Source: Phytoseiulus persimilis
Taxonomy: Eukaryota; Arthropoda; Arachnida; Mesostigmata; Phytoseiidae
NCBI GenBank assembly: GCA_037576195.1
Contig: CM075101.1
Location: 23,808,001-23,872,000 of the forward strand
Direction of reading: 5' to 3'
DNA: 64,000 nt
The position numbers and the translations under genes are program-made. Below, one piece after another: positions 43,601 through 56,700 of this stretch (the first letter of the stretch is position 1; every line of letters begins with the position of its first letter). Under the pieces are notes generated by a model that worked only from the letters and a program-made list of their open reading frames with translations, had not been told where the DNA came from and made no database searches.

Positions 43601-45780
43601 TTCGCTCCCAGGACGCCAAAAGCTAACAGAGTCTGGCCGTTTCACCTCGGGGGCCCGAGAAGTCAGCAAAGAGTTCGTATCTGAGAAAAGTTGGGAATCC
43701 ATACGATAACGAGCGGAACTTCGAACGCATAGAGCCGATCGTAGGGTTGTCGCAGAACGAAATCATCTAGGCCCTCTCTCCCTCTTCATTGATGACCTTT
43801 GAGGCGGAGACAGCTACTAAGAGGCCCTCGAGCGCAGTTTTTTCTCAGCAGGGTCTTCGAGCAGACTGCGCAGGAATCGTCCTGCGGGACTCGAGAACTG
43901 GGCCGCGAGTGCTCGATAAGAGGTTCTTCCGAGAATTGAATATGGAAACAGCTCACCTTCGTTGAGCACTCTCGACGTGCTCGTGACAGATACGCGGGCG
44001 AGAATGGAGTTCGTTGATAATAGCGAGAGCAACAAAAACAACGACAACGACGATTCTCCCAGACGACGTCCCGAGTGTTCCTCTCGGGGAACGTCCTCTG
44101 AATCTTGTAGGGCAGACCTCGCACATGTCCGTCGTTGCTCATCCTTGACCGCAATTCATTGCGGAAGTGATCTTCGCTGAGAAGGGCCCGTCCTTCCGCG
44201 CGAAGTTCATTCCAGCCAACATCAACATCCAATGAGAGGAAAACAGCAGCTAAGGCAAACAGCCTGACAAAGCAGTAATGTCACAATGCTGGACCTCGAG
44301 GATCATCGGCAGTTGAAACAGAGAGTTCTCGGACGCCTTTCTCCCGTCTGCATCGATTGCTCTACTGAAAATAACTGGAGCGAAACGGGAGCCTAGGACC
44401 CACTGGAAACTGATACTGATCCCTGCTCTCGAACCCGACTCAGTGCAGCTGTATTGCGCGGAGGCAGACCAACGAGGCGAGTTCGTTGCCGAGACATCCG
44501 GCCCATTGTGGAACTCGGCGGATTCAACACTGCACCTCGTTGCGGTGTTTGCGGCTACTTGAGTAGCTCACCGCAAAGTAGAACGGCGAAAGAGCACGCA
44601 TTTGCGCGGGTTGAGGCGCAGGGACATTCTCAGCGCACAACGTCGTGGGAAGATCTTGTCCCACACATGCGTTCGGACGACGGCGGGAAAGGCAGAGAAC
44701 GCCGGCGCACCGTGTTTTTTTGAAGCGAATTCAGGAAGTCGCTTCATTTAGTCGGGAAGGATCCATGATTAACGGTGATGCTGACAAGAGTTTCTTCGCG
44801 TTTCTCTCCATTCTTTCTCCCGTCTCCCCCATCGAGCTGCCGCTGCGACCGCGACCGATTCGAAAGCTGTGCGCGTAATTCCAGCCTGGGCGCTTTGTCG
44901 ATGCGAGTACCGGGAAATTCAAAACGAGGTTCGATTCTTGCCTTCGAGTCGATCCGAGGCTAGAGGGCCGCTGATTGTCGAATACGGGTGTCGTGATGGC
45001 GTGCAAGAGGAAGCGACAACTCTGTCCGTAGTCGTACTTGGTCCGAGCGGGAGATGGAGCTGAATCGGGGCTGGAAGGAGAAACCGAGGAACAAGAGCTC
45101 TTCGTGGAAACGTTCAAGCGGCCGTGAATGTGGACAATCAAAGCTTGCATGCTCATCAAATGACCAGAGTTCGGCAAATCACTTAACAGGAGCGTCAATC
45201 CTCCGTTAATGGTTTCTTAATTAGGATCCCTCATATTAGGCCACGGAGCATCGAGCAGACGAAGTTCCCGCCAAAAGCAGCGCGGTGATCGAAGCGAACG
45301 GAGACGAAAACCCTCAACGAAACGTCTCTCCATTAAGATCTCCATCCATTCTGGTTCAGACCGACCCTCGGAACTGCGTCTTCGATCAATGACGGAGCGG
45401 TGATGGAGAGAATCGGCATCTTCACGGCGACTCTACGAGTGAAGAGTTCGTCGGGATTGATGGCACATGTTCTGGCACCATGGGCTGACTAGCCTTCCAA
45501 GAGCGGAGAACGCGAACGCCTCGAAATCTTGAATGTTGACTCGCTCGCCTCGTTAGATTCCATACTGTTTGGGGCTTCAACCCCAACACAAGAAATTCAG
45601 ATGCCTTAATGAGCAAACTTCGAATCGCATCGCTCCGCTTACAAAAGATTTATCCGTAAGCTCACGCGGACTGCTCAAGAATAACCGCTCTCTCGAAACT
45701 GTCTTCAGTGCTTCGCAAGCATGACCTGTGATTTTGAACGAGTTTTACCTCGATGAACCTTTGAGTTCGATAACATCGTT

Positions 45781-45795
45781 GGGGGGGGGGGGGGG
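45781..45795. repeat. Poly-G run, 15 nt
   Basis: Fifteen consecutive G directly followed by CATGCCTC. A second G run with the same following octamer lies at 49728. Confidence 0.85.
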
Positions 45796-48700
45796 CATGC
45801 CTCCTACAGCATTCTCGGATGGAATGGTTCTGAACCCACTATAAACAAGGATTGTGCAGGAATTCATTGTGGCGAGCTGTTTCGGAACAGAGCTCTTCTC
45901 GAATTACCTTCATAGTGAGTCAATAATGCCAGCAACTGTTGTGGCTCCCACTGCGGATGGCGTTGGTCTGCGGAAGGGCTTACGACTCCTCGATGGAGAG
46001 CTGGCAGATTGCCGGCCTGCAGCCCTGGTCTGGAAGCTTACGAACAGGCTTATCGCGCTCGAGTGTTTCTAGTCGATTTCGGCTCCAAAACGGCTCGTTC
46101 ATCTTCGCTGTTTCGTAGCGGGTGAAGCGGAGAAAAACGAAAAGCCAGAACGGGGACGAGACTCTGTCGTCGTTCAGCTCTGGGAACGGCTCAGAAAGGG
46201 AGGAGGATCTTATGGCTTTGGAGCAGCCAGAGCTCATATTGCGGCTGACCCTATTTTCGAACCGCGCCCGCCATCTCCTGACATCGTCCCTCCCCATCTG
46301 AGCGCCGGCGCTAGGAGGTCGACTTGAGGACGGATAGGACCTCTTCTGAAGATTCTGTTGACGAGAAATGGTGGTTTGAGCGACATCGACGGCACAGTCC
46401 TCTCCGATCAGAATCTCTGCCTCGGTCCTTCTGCCCTGTATTTGTTCACTTTCTCATATTGCCTGATTTCGCGGAGCGGGTGCTCTCGGAGTCCAGGCAA
46501 AGTGAACCGGTTCCTGCCACAGGCACCGTTCTGTGCACCGCAAGCGCACGGCGGGTTTTGATCGAAACTCGAGCATCACCTTTCAGCTCCGTGGAGTCCT
46601 CTGCTAACGCAGTAGGCAGTGTTTCGTTTTATTCACATGCGATATCACCGCCGGACGCTACTTCCGTTGGCCGTATCGCCTGCGTGAGACGCACCCTAAG
46701 TAAGACACGTTTTCTCGTCTCGCTCCGTTCGCCAGCACTGTTTTGCGCGGGAAAAGAGTCCGCTCAGACCGGGGTCCGGGAACGGGTCCTCGACAGATGC
46801 GGCAAAAGGCCCCGCAAAAATTCTGCCGAGTTGTCTCCTTCGGGAAACTCCGATTGTGCAGCAGCACAGGACGAACGGCATCATCTGCGAGCTGATCTCC
46901 CAAAGGCCGGGGCTTGTATTTTTCGAGCTGTCCAGAGTTTTTTGTGCTCCGTTCTTATATCCGTCGACAGCTCCTTTTCAATAGCGAACTTAGGGAACGG
47001 GCGAAAAAGTGCCGAGCAGCCAGCTCGCTGACCTGGTCGATCGCCCGCCCGCCCGCCCTTCCGAGGCATCAGGCGCCATCCCTCCTCCGCAAAGTTATTG
47101 GCCGATTTTTTTTGTTGAAGACACAGCAAAATATGAGGTACGACAGTTTGAGCGACTCCGTGCGCCAGCCGTCCGCCAGACGAGAAACGTCGGGACAGAA
47201 CCCCGGTGCAGGGGTCGATGATACTTTTTTGTTCGCGAATTCTGAGCTCCACCAGGAAGGGAAACATCGACCGACTCTCGGACGACAGCGGGGACAAGAC
47301 GGCGTACCAGCAAGGCAAGCGATGTTGGTGACTCGACTCGACGAGCGAGCGCTCACGTTGGCCTGGCCCAGATAAAAAGCGAGACCATAAAGTATCCGCC
47401 GAGGGCGAACGAAGCTAGCTGTTGGCTGGTTGACAAACTGACGGCTGATGGTTCGACGCTATACGGCGGCCGAGGATTGCGTTTCCTTCGCGAGTCGGTG
47501 CGCTCATGGAGTTCTGACTAACGATGTACTTCTTGCAGGTGTATCGATAACAAATTTTCGAAACCGAATCAATGGACGACTACGGTTGAAATGGCGACAA
47601 CTTCATCAGTCGACGCGGGAGGCGGGGAGTCCAGCGACGAGGCTGCCATGAAGCCACTCTGACATTTCGGCTTCGGCCTCAGCAGATTTGTCTTGCCCCC
47701 CTGATCACATCCGAACGGACAGCATCATCGCGCCATGAACGAAGAGAATCAGCCTCCCAACAAAGACAGCGCACATCGCTGCTATTTGGGCGGAATCCTT
47801 CCCCTAACACGTAAGCGAACCGAATATTCCCGCAGCATTGGCCAGCTCATGGGCGTGTCGTCTGCTACGTCCGACGCAACATTGATGATGAGTCTTGATA
47901 GACCGGAGCCCCGGTGCAAATTCAAGCTGAGTGGGGAACATGATCGTCAAAGTTATATGGGGGAATCTCGCATCTTCGGCTCGGTTGTGATCGCGAGTCC
48001 TGAAGAGAGAGGTGTCTCATGCTAGCGCCAGGACGAACTTCGAAGGAACCTCAACATCGTTTCTATCTTCGTTTCTCTTGTTCCCGCATCTCGAGACCCA
48101 AATCGGGACCCCCTTTCCCGCAATCAACTAACGAGCGCCGCGAGGCGAAGACCGGAGAGAGCAACAGAAGTTTTGCCGAACATGCCCGCAGCGCAGTTTG
48201 TCCGAAAAACCGCGAGAACGCGGGAGTTGAACGCCAATGTATCCGTATGGGGTATATCCCACCACCGTTTCTCTTCGCGGTTATAGCTGTGCGCCGAGAA
48301 GACGGGACACGAATCTCAGGTTCCAAGATATACCTTGTGCGCTGGAAACGCTCGGAGCGGTGTCTCAAACAACGATTTGCTAAAATAGGAGAGACTTTTT
48401 TCCCGATGGGGATATTCAGGTTGCGGGCCGAATTCGCTGCCGACAACTTCCAGCGCACGCCTGAGGGAGCTTCGGAATTCAATCGACAGCAGATGTTATT
48501 CACACTTCGTGCCGCAACCCCCGCTGAGAAGAGGCAGCTCTTGATAGGCGTTCGCCTGAAACAGGTATTACTTCAACGCCGATGACGGAACCACGCTCAA
48601 GATGATTCCTTCACAAAGTGTTGTATTCGCAAAGTCAACATCATCTCGAATTCTGAGCCGAGCCGAGGAATGGGAGCAAGAGGGCGGAGATTCTCCTTCG

Positions 48701-49727
48701 GAGCACTTCAGCTCGCAGAATCACGCTGTCATTGGAGGAAATTTAGTCATGAGGCAATTTCGCTGAAAGTGCTCAGTCAAAGTTGTTTCAAGACCCGGCC
48801 GGGCGAATGAATTCCAACAACGCCTTCGAGCCCTCCCTCCCAGTTCCTTCTGCAGCCAGAAGGCCTCGCGAGGGTCATGGGAACCCTGATCCATAAATGT
48901 CGCTCCAACGTCGGGCCTGCAGTTCGCCGGCGCCACCGAATCAATTAGCATTATTGTGCGAAATCCCTCGTGGAATCCTGAAGTGGGTACCCATTCCTGG
49001 GTAGGGAACGAGAGGGAGAAGCGGAACGGAGGCTACCGGGCATTTGCCTCTGTCTCCGACTTGAGAACATATGGCGAGGAAACTCGAGTCAAAGACTACC
49101 GAGAAGCAAGAAGAGAACGTAATGAAACTCTACCCTTGTTCCTCCATCCAGAAGGGAGCCATCAAGACGACCATTGCGGGTCAATGCATTCTCCATTGTG
49201 TTGTTTCAGACAGGAATCCGCGGGGTTAGAACAGAGAGTCAGCGAAGGATTGAGAGCGAAAGTGGACCGCAGCGAAGGAAGCAACTGCACTCGTGGTCGG
49301 TGCTGCAGCTTTCGCCACCCGTGTTCATTTTGAGTGAACATTCCTCTCTTCCTTTTCCCGTTATCACAATGAACATCATTGACGGAAAGCGTTTCTTCAT
49401 AGCAATGGATGCTGGGGTTGACCTCGGACCCGTAAAACCCATGTACCGTTTCTCTGATGATGAACGCAATGGTTCAGATGCCATCCGTTGGGAGCGGCAC
49501 CCGTTGCGACGACTTGGACGAGGAATAACGTAGGACATGGGAAACAAAAAATACAGCCACGCGAGCTCTTCACAAATCATGCGAATTTTTGTCGAGCAGG
49601 ACTGTACAGATGCAGCGATCCACACCGCGACGAGTGGAACCAATGACTGGCCTTTCTGTCTCGGGAAATGGCGTTCACCCCTCTTCCTTTCCGCCGTTTT
49701 GTTTATGCACGGGTCGCTGGAGGAGAA

Positions 49728-49739
49728 GGGGGGGGGGGG
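49728..49739. repeat. Poly-G run, 12 nt
   Basis: Twelve consecutive G directly followed by CATGCCTC, as at 45781; see the findings. Confidence 0.85.
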
Positions 49740-52700
49740 CATGCCTCGACGACAGAATTCAGCTCTGCTTCCTGAGCAGCCGCCGTTCCGGTCGTTTGTG
49801 GATGTCCTCGTCGGTCCTTCCAAGTGCCATTCTCGTCCCCACCAAGTTTTTCGACGTCGTTTTGAAACATCCCGCCGGCTGTTCTCCTAACAGCCTGCCT
49901 GGTTACTCTCCGCAGTCGGAGAGAATGTCCCGCAAACCCTGACAGTCCTGCTCGGCGCAGGGCTAATTCTGTTCTCCATCCGGAATAATCTCGGAAAAGC
50001 GCTGGTGTCAAGTTGCCTGTCGTCCGCTGTAACAGGACGGACTTTTGTCAGATCTACAAGAGCCTCTTCTGGTTCCATTGGTGGGAGGTGCTCCGTGTCT
50101 TTACACGTTCCCTGCACTCTCCTATCGGAAGACGTTCACTACAGGGATCTCCTAACAGAAAACAGAGTCGTTTACGCTACAGTCCGTTACCTCTTCGTAT
50201 CTGGGGATCGAGAGGACCGATGGCCAGTCTGGAATCACCATGGTGCTCTCCTCTGATTCAAATGCTATCGAGTCATGAGATAGGGGGAAACTGTCCGATG
50301 CCTGATTCCGTCCAACGTACGGTTTCGGTGGAGCTCTCGAACGGCGCGGCATGCAAGGTGTACAGTGCCGCAAAACGAGCGAAGCTCATCAGAGCAGTGG
50401 TGTCACATGCATCCTGGGGAACGAGTGCGGCTTCGAACGAGAGCGACAGCGAGATTGTGCTGGAGTCAAGGGAGTCGTCTGACTCGGCCGCCCTTCGGGC
50501 TTTTGACAAATCTATCTCCGTTACTCGATCCGAAATTTGGCGCATCGGGAGCGCGAGTACGCGCAATCCTGCCCAGAGGAGCTCGAATGTGTTCCTGTGA
50601 CTCGTTCATAACCAAGCATAGTTCGCGGCTGGCCTAACGGGAAGGAGAATGCCCACGACCGATAAGTCAACTTCCTTGGGAACTTCGACGTTGTCTTTGA
50701 GTTGTGTTAATGAAGAGAGAGCAGCGTGCGAACGACCGAGTGAAACATCAAGCGCGAAGGCAGGGCCTCGGCTCATCTTCGAGTCCTCCGTTCTGTCTTG
50801 AAAGGAGCGACAGACTGAGAAAGACACAGTTTCTCCATTGCTCATGTGGTCGCTGTGACGGAAATGGGTGCCGTTCCACTGAACGGCATGCTACCACGTC
50901 GGGCTCAAAGGAAATTTCCGAAATCAGCGATATAACGCTACACCCTCGCTGGAAGCACATATTTATAGTGCTGGACAAAATGAGTCGACCGTTTCGGCCG
51001 AAAAATTACCCCAATCAAATGCCTCCAGAATGCTTGCAAGATTTTGAAGGTGTGACGGACCCGAATGGTTCCAGACGAATTTCAGGGCTCCAGGCTCGGC
51101 TGCCTATTCAACAGAACCCGGAATACGTATTTCCGTACCGGCCAATGGCGAAGAGCGTGCTTGCGAGTTTCCTCTATCGCCGCCCCTCAGAACGGGGCAT
51201 GGATCAGACTAGTTCGTTATCATCATCATGTGGAAGCCGGAAGAATCGGCCACACTATAGCTTATCGCCTTATCTGGAGCTATGATCGGACATGCATCCC
51301 TATAGAGCTGGAGAACAGGCCGTTCGAACGGCGTGTGGAGGGACTTTGGAGGAAACTTGAGCGGCTTGGTCATTCGCTCGTCGGCCGTCCAATTTGACGT
51401 TTGAGCCTGAATCACTCCTGAGGTCGAAGTCTTAGGACCTACGTTCCGTAAAATTTTGGTCTGGGAATCGTTCTCAGATCCGGTGAGCTGGCTCAACGCC
51501 GAACCGCGAATTCGTGAGAGGGACCCGAGCAACCCATGGTTTGGAGCCGGGTTGTTCCGTGGGTGAGTAGATGGCTGACTCTGAAACCATTTTTCTCGGC
51601 TGATTTCAAATTGGAACGAACGTCCTCGAGCTCTGGAAGCACAATCCCTGCGTCGTTTGAGTCCGTCTCCTTAGCGAAGCGTGGTTCCGGAACCAAGAGC
51701 TCGGGAATAGCAGGAAAATCTGTAATTCACACAGGAAGGTATGGAGGTACGTTTCCTTCGCTTTGGGACGTTCAAAAGCCGTTCGAATGGTCCGTTCTCG
51801 CGTTTGAACGAGATGCTGCCTATTATCCCTAGCGGAAGACATTTATGTCCCATCTCATGGATCCGGTGCACATAAATGGCGCCTTTCTTCTCTGAGCGGC
51901 GAGATTTCGGCTACCCGTAACGTGGAAGATTGGAAGATTTAGCAGCTCCTTTCGGCTTTAGGAGTTACCAACAACCCGCTCAGAGCCTGTGGCGCAAACA
52001 GTAAGAATCGAGAGAGCTGCGGGGTTCAAGAACATATCTTTCGCTGAAATCTTGAGAACAACTAGAGAACCCGTTCTGAGGTCTTAACTTTGCAACCGCG
52101 ACACCCTATGGACAACAGCGGGAATTCCGGAAGTTGGTCCGCGGTCTCTTCCGGCATCTGACATTCTGACGGATCTTTCGATTTTTCTCTGTTTGTCGGT
52201 TGTAAACCATCGAACGGATCTGTGCGAGAATTCGTTCACATCCGGGCGACACACCTGCCGAACCGGCAACGTGCGGCTGGAGCCAGGTCTTTTGACCACC
52301 CGCAAATTTTGTGGGAAGCAAATCCGCGAGGTTGGGATCCACTGATAATAATATCGGCAAGCATCCGCGGTTGGTCCTCCGTCAAAGCTCCAGCGAGCCT
52401 GGAAGCATAATTTCAAAGACATTAACGTGTGTTGGGGGAAGCGGAGATTGGAGGGAGGCTACACACAAACTAAGGAACCATTCTTTGATCATCGATGTTT
52501 GATACTATCGTTATTTAAAGAACATTGAATGTATACTTTATGAGTCAACTCACTAGGATCATGAACTACTTGTGTTTCCCGTTCGAAAATGAATCTCGCT
52601 TCTCGTTGAGGACAGACACATAGATAATAGAAATCATAATACTGGCTTCTGTCAGACTCGGAACGCTCCCCACCCTCCTTGAGAGACTCCACGAGATGTT

Positions 52701-53770
52701 TGGATCCTCCGGAGCTCGTGGCTGGAGGTAGATATCCTGGTTTCTGACGACATATCTAGAAACTATTTTTCCAGAGCTCTCATGAGTATATGACCCAAGC
52801 GAGCGCATCATCTTGTCGTCATCAAAAGCGAGCGACAGGACACAAGTAAAACACAAATTCGGAATCAGAGGCATCTTCCTGAAGGCGGAAAAAATGAACA
52901 TTTCAAACCGTTGAAGAAACAAATGAATATGATTATCTCTGAATGACGACTTCTTGCCCGTATGAGGTGCACACCCCCGTTACTGTTCCAAGCACGAATC
53001 CTTTTTTCTGCGGAACGAGATTGCCTTCCCTAGTCGCTCTGTTGACTCAATCTCAACGGCTTGCCTTCGTGTACACAGAGAGCCCTTTCAATCGAGAAGG
53101 CGTCTTGCCGATTTATCACACGCCCGAGACGAATTCTTTCTCTTTGCCTGATATAGATTAATGCTCGAGAACCTCTGAGGCATTCGCGCGACTGTCTCGA
53201 GCCAGATGAACGAATGAACCCATTCGTCATTGACGAGAGCGATTGAAGACAGCACGAGCTGATCAACTCCAGGACGAATGTCACTATCGGCAAGGTTGTC
53301 GGCTGTTACTCAGAAACCGGGACGCCGGGGAGTGTTTCCATGAGAATGATCAGGGGAGACGTTGCGGGAGGATTATCCAGGGCCTCGGGTCTTCTTCATC
53401 CGATCGCGCTCGAGTCATGGGGAATATCCTCCTTGGGCTGAAAGATGCTCTCGCCGCAAGACACTTTGAGTCGCACTAGATGCGACTCGAAAAGGGTGGT
53501 CACCTTGCCCAAGGCAAGTTTCAAGAGGGAGTCACGACGACTGGCCCTGAAGTTTGCGCCACCTCTTTTCCCGGTATTTCTCTATTGAAAAAGAAGCTCT
53601 ATTGAGGTTAGCATGAGACCTCTCCACTCATCACGCGCATCGCTTACGACGGCAATCTCGTATCGACGTGAGCGGGAAATTCCCGCTATTCGGCTCTCGT
53701 CTCGCTTTCCCAACTGCAACTTGATGGAATCATAGAGCGACATCCTCATTGCTTGGTTTGTTTCTTGCAG

Positions 53771-56700
53771 CTCTTGATGGGGGATCAGATCCGATGGAGA
53801 GAGACTGCTACGAAGCGACGAAAAAGAAACAGTCCTCTCGAATAATGACTGTCAACGTGCGTCTGTTGGACGACACCATCAAAACATTCCATGTTCAGGT
53901 AGGTGACAAGTTATGCTCCTCAACGATTCATTCAAGGAAGTAGTGCTAAACCAACAACGCGATACGAACACGAATCCGCCGAAGCAGCTCATGCTCGCAG
54001 GAACGAAACGCCGCCGATGGAGTAGAGCCACTGCCGAATGTCGAGGCCTGTCGAATGTCTTATTTCGAGCACAAACCCGCTTCAACAGTTATCGATTCGT
54101 TGAACCGTGGCCCGCGCGGCTTTGGCCAAATTCACGAGCTCGAACGGATCAGCTTCCGAGAACGGGTAGCGAACTGCAATCTGTAACCGTTACTTGACAA
54201 AGCATCGACAGCATCGAGATAAATCACCGAGCGCTGTATTGGCACATGCAGGCCTAGACATCGGAAAACCGTGTCCTCGGAGTTCACATCGCCGCAAACG
54301 TCGTCGCTGCACTGCTCGGCTCCGTCCACCAATATCCTAGTATTGAACACCTGTATGAGCAACAGCTGCAGGGTCCTGTTCCGGTTTTTTCCACTGTAGT
54401 GAGTGGAATCACTCGTTCGTCCGAAGGTTTCCGTGAACGTTCTCGTCCACCGTCCCGTCCGGTGGCTCAGTCGTGTTGAGAAGAGCGCGCTCGTCTCGTC
54501 GGACCTGAGATTGTATGTTTTCATCCGCTCACTCTGCGGATCGATGCCGATCCTCTTCAGGTATCGCCGGTTCCGATTCTGCTCTCGGAGCAATGCGAAA
54601 CGGAACAACGAGATTGTGCTATATCGTAGCTCGTTGCCAGTGTCGATTTCGGCTCGCCTGAGGAGACAAGACCGGCTGAGATGTAGATGAGCGAACGAAA
54701 GCTCAGATTAATCACAGCGTGATCCACCACCGAGAGGAGAGACTTAGTAGCTTCCCGGGTGCTTAAGCAGAGGAGCTATCTGGACGATTAGGACCTCCGA
54801 CTGGAACACTTCTTCGCGGTTAGGTAAAAACAACCACGAGAAGACGAAGCACCCGCTCCGGAGAAAGCGATCAACAATTCTCAGAGAGGCGCGGACAAAG
54901 TGCGGCTCCCGTGGCGTGTGGGCGGCGCCTCGTTTTCCTTGAGTGCTCGAGAAGAAACAACCGTTTCTCAACGTTCCTCGCGGAACTATCTGAATTCATC
55001 ACTCAACTTCGTAGCCGAAAGGTTTCTACTTCGCCATTTCTTGGTTCTCCGAGGATTTTTATGACCCTTATCTCTCCCGCGCTCTCAGTGTTCCCGCCCC
55101 AGCCCCCGAACAGAGTCCCCTTCGACAGAGTGAGACTCGGCTCGGATTTGATGAACCGGAAAACTTTGCACGCATATACCACATACGGTTCGCACGAGAG
55201 GGGATTCGACGTCGAAGTCGGCGGCCGAGGCGTCTGCGAATCGAACCGACAAACCTGCAGTAGCGGTTGGAGCAGGAATCGCGGCGGCAGCAAACGGCTG
55301 ATCAGAGTTCCTCTCGAACAAGGCTCTCATGCCTCGGAAAGGATTGTTCCGATAGATTCAACAAGGACGAGAGAGGGGCGGGGAAACGACAGGCGAGAGA
55401 CTTATTGCTCTCAAGATTCCAACACCGTCGCCATCCCCACCAGACCTCATTGTGCTTCTTTGTTTGTTATATCCAGACGACACATGATGAGCACTTGATG
55501 CAGAACACCAAATGATGCTGTATTGGAGCCACGTTCACTTCTCAAGTCTTCCTGTTTCGCCGTCTCTCCGACGACTTTTTGAGGAATCTCCATCGTTCTC
55601 GGAAGGTTGCGATCTCGTCGTTCCGACCGAAAGTAGTAATTCATGGCTTGGCTTTTCTCGGTCTCTGACGTTTCCATGACTCCTTGTTCCACCCAAAACC
55701 GATCCGCCGGATCTCGAACGCGGGCTCCACCAGGGAATCCAGGAATCGGCCACCAGGGTCCGAGCCATGAGTTCCGTATTTGGGATTTTCAACGGAAATA
55801 TCGAATTTGTCGATAAAACGATAAAGATTTCGGTGATTTTTTTGCCGCAAGACTCCTCCCTCGAAAAACTCGAAGAAAAACAGCCGACCAGACCTTGTCC
55901 CGACCCCAGAAGCCAACCCTTGTTTGTGCCGTGTCCCTTTGGGGACCTGGCATTCACTGAAGTGATTCGCCCATTCGGATCGGGGAAATTGAGTTTACTC
56001 TAGTCAGCGCTCGCAGGTTGCAGAAGGTTCCATGATCATATTCTGAGCACCGGCTTTTGCAATCAGAGCGGAAGAAGATGTTGCAGACTACCCAGCGAGC
56101 GTGGCTACGTGAGCGACGGCAGATGAGTGAGGTTGTGCAGCTTGCGATGGGAGAGTCGCTAACATATCAGCTCAGGAAAAGAAGCCCGACGACGACATGT
56201 TCCGTAGTTCGGTCGAAATGAGGCCTCAGACAAACGACTCTGGCGATTCTCAGCTGGGACGCATAAAAACAGGCGCGGAACGACGGAACGCAGGGAATAC
56301 GCGGGAGGGAACAGACCGTCTGTCTCACTCACTCACGGACCGTCGAGTTGACTGACTGAGTGGTGTTCGAGGACGCCGAACAGTTTCTCTAGACGAAACT
56401 GAGAGTCATCAGTCACTTCGGAAGCTCGTCCTGCTCCAACTCTACTGGAGGGTTCTGCACTCGACATCGGCTCCCTCAATAATTCATCCCTAGTTGTCTT
56501 GGAAATCGTGTTTTGTCCCGAAGGGCTTGCTCGTAATTGCCGCGCCGCTCGCCCACTGACGCCGCTGCTGATCCTCCGCCATCCGAAGTCGCTCGATGAC
56601 ATCATGAGATAAATCTTTCACCTTCCGAATCGTAGCATTGAGCCCGATTTCAGTTTCGTCGGCAACCTCAACTGAGCTCGGGCTCCAGTAGATGCGGGAA

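Larger units (their letters stand above)
26060..53770. other. Long gene-poor stretch
   Basis: About 27.7 kb in which I recognise no gene, RNA gene or intact transposon. Many open frames exist, several near or above 200 codons, but their composition is Ser/Arg-rich and unlike any family I know, and they often occur on both strands at once. This is what chance gives in DNA of this base composition. The stretch may be intergenic or may hold 5' exons and regulatory DNA of the FERM gene that starts at about 53.8 kb. Local curiosities (protein-like frames near 27.6-28.2, 38.35, 43.05, 49.4 and 52.6-52.9 kb, an orphan TATA box at 32.99 kb, two related G-run sites) are listed as findings. Confidence 0.5.

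Noticed and set aside
45836-46072. TATAAAC with a TCATTG initiator-like match and a short open frame
   Set aside because: Spacing (26 nt) and initiator are imperfect and the 48-codon ATG frame has no features.
46324-47031. 235-codon plus-strand open frame
   Set aside because: Low-information Ser/Arg/Ala composition, no motif, competing frames on the opposite strand; treated as chance.
48019-48585. 188-codon plus-strand open frame with a long antisense partner
   Set aside because: No recognisable family, no splice or promoter context.
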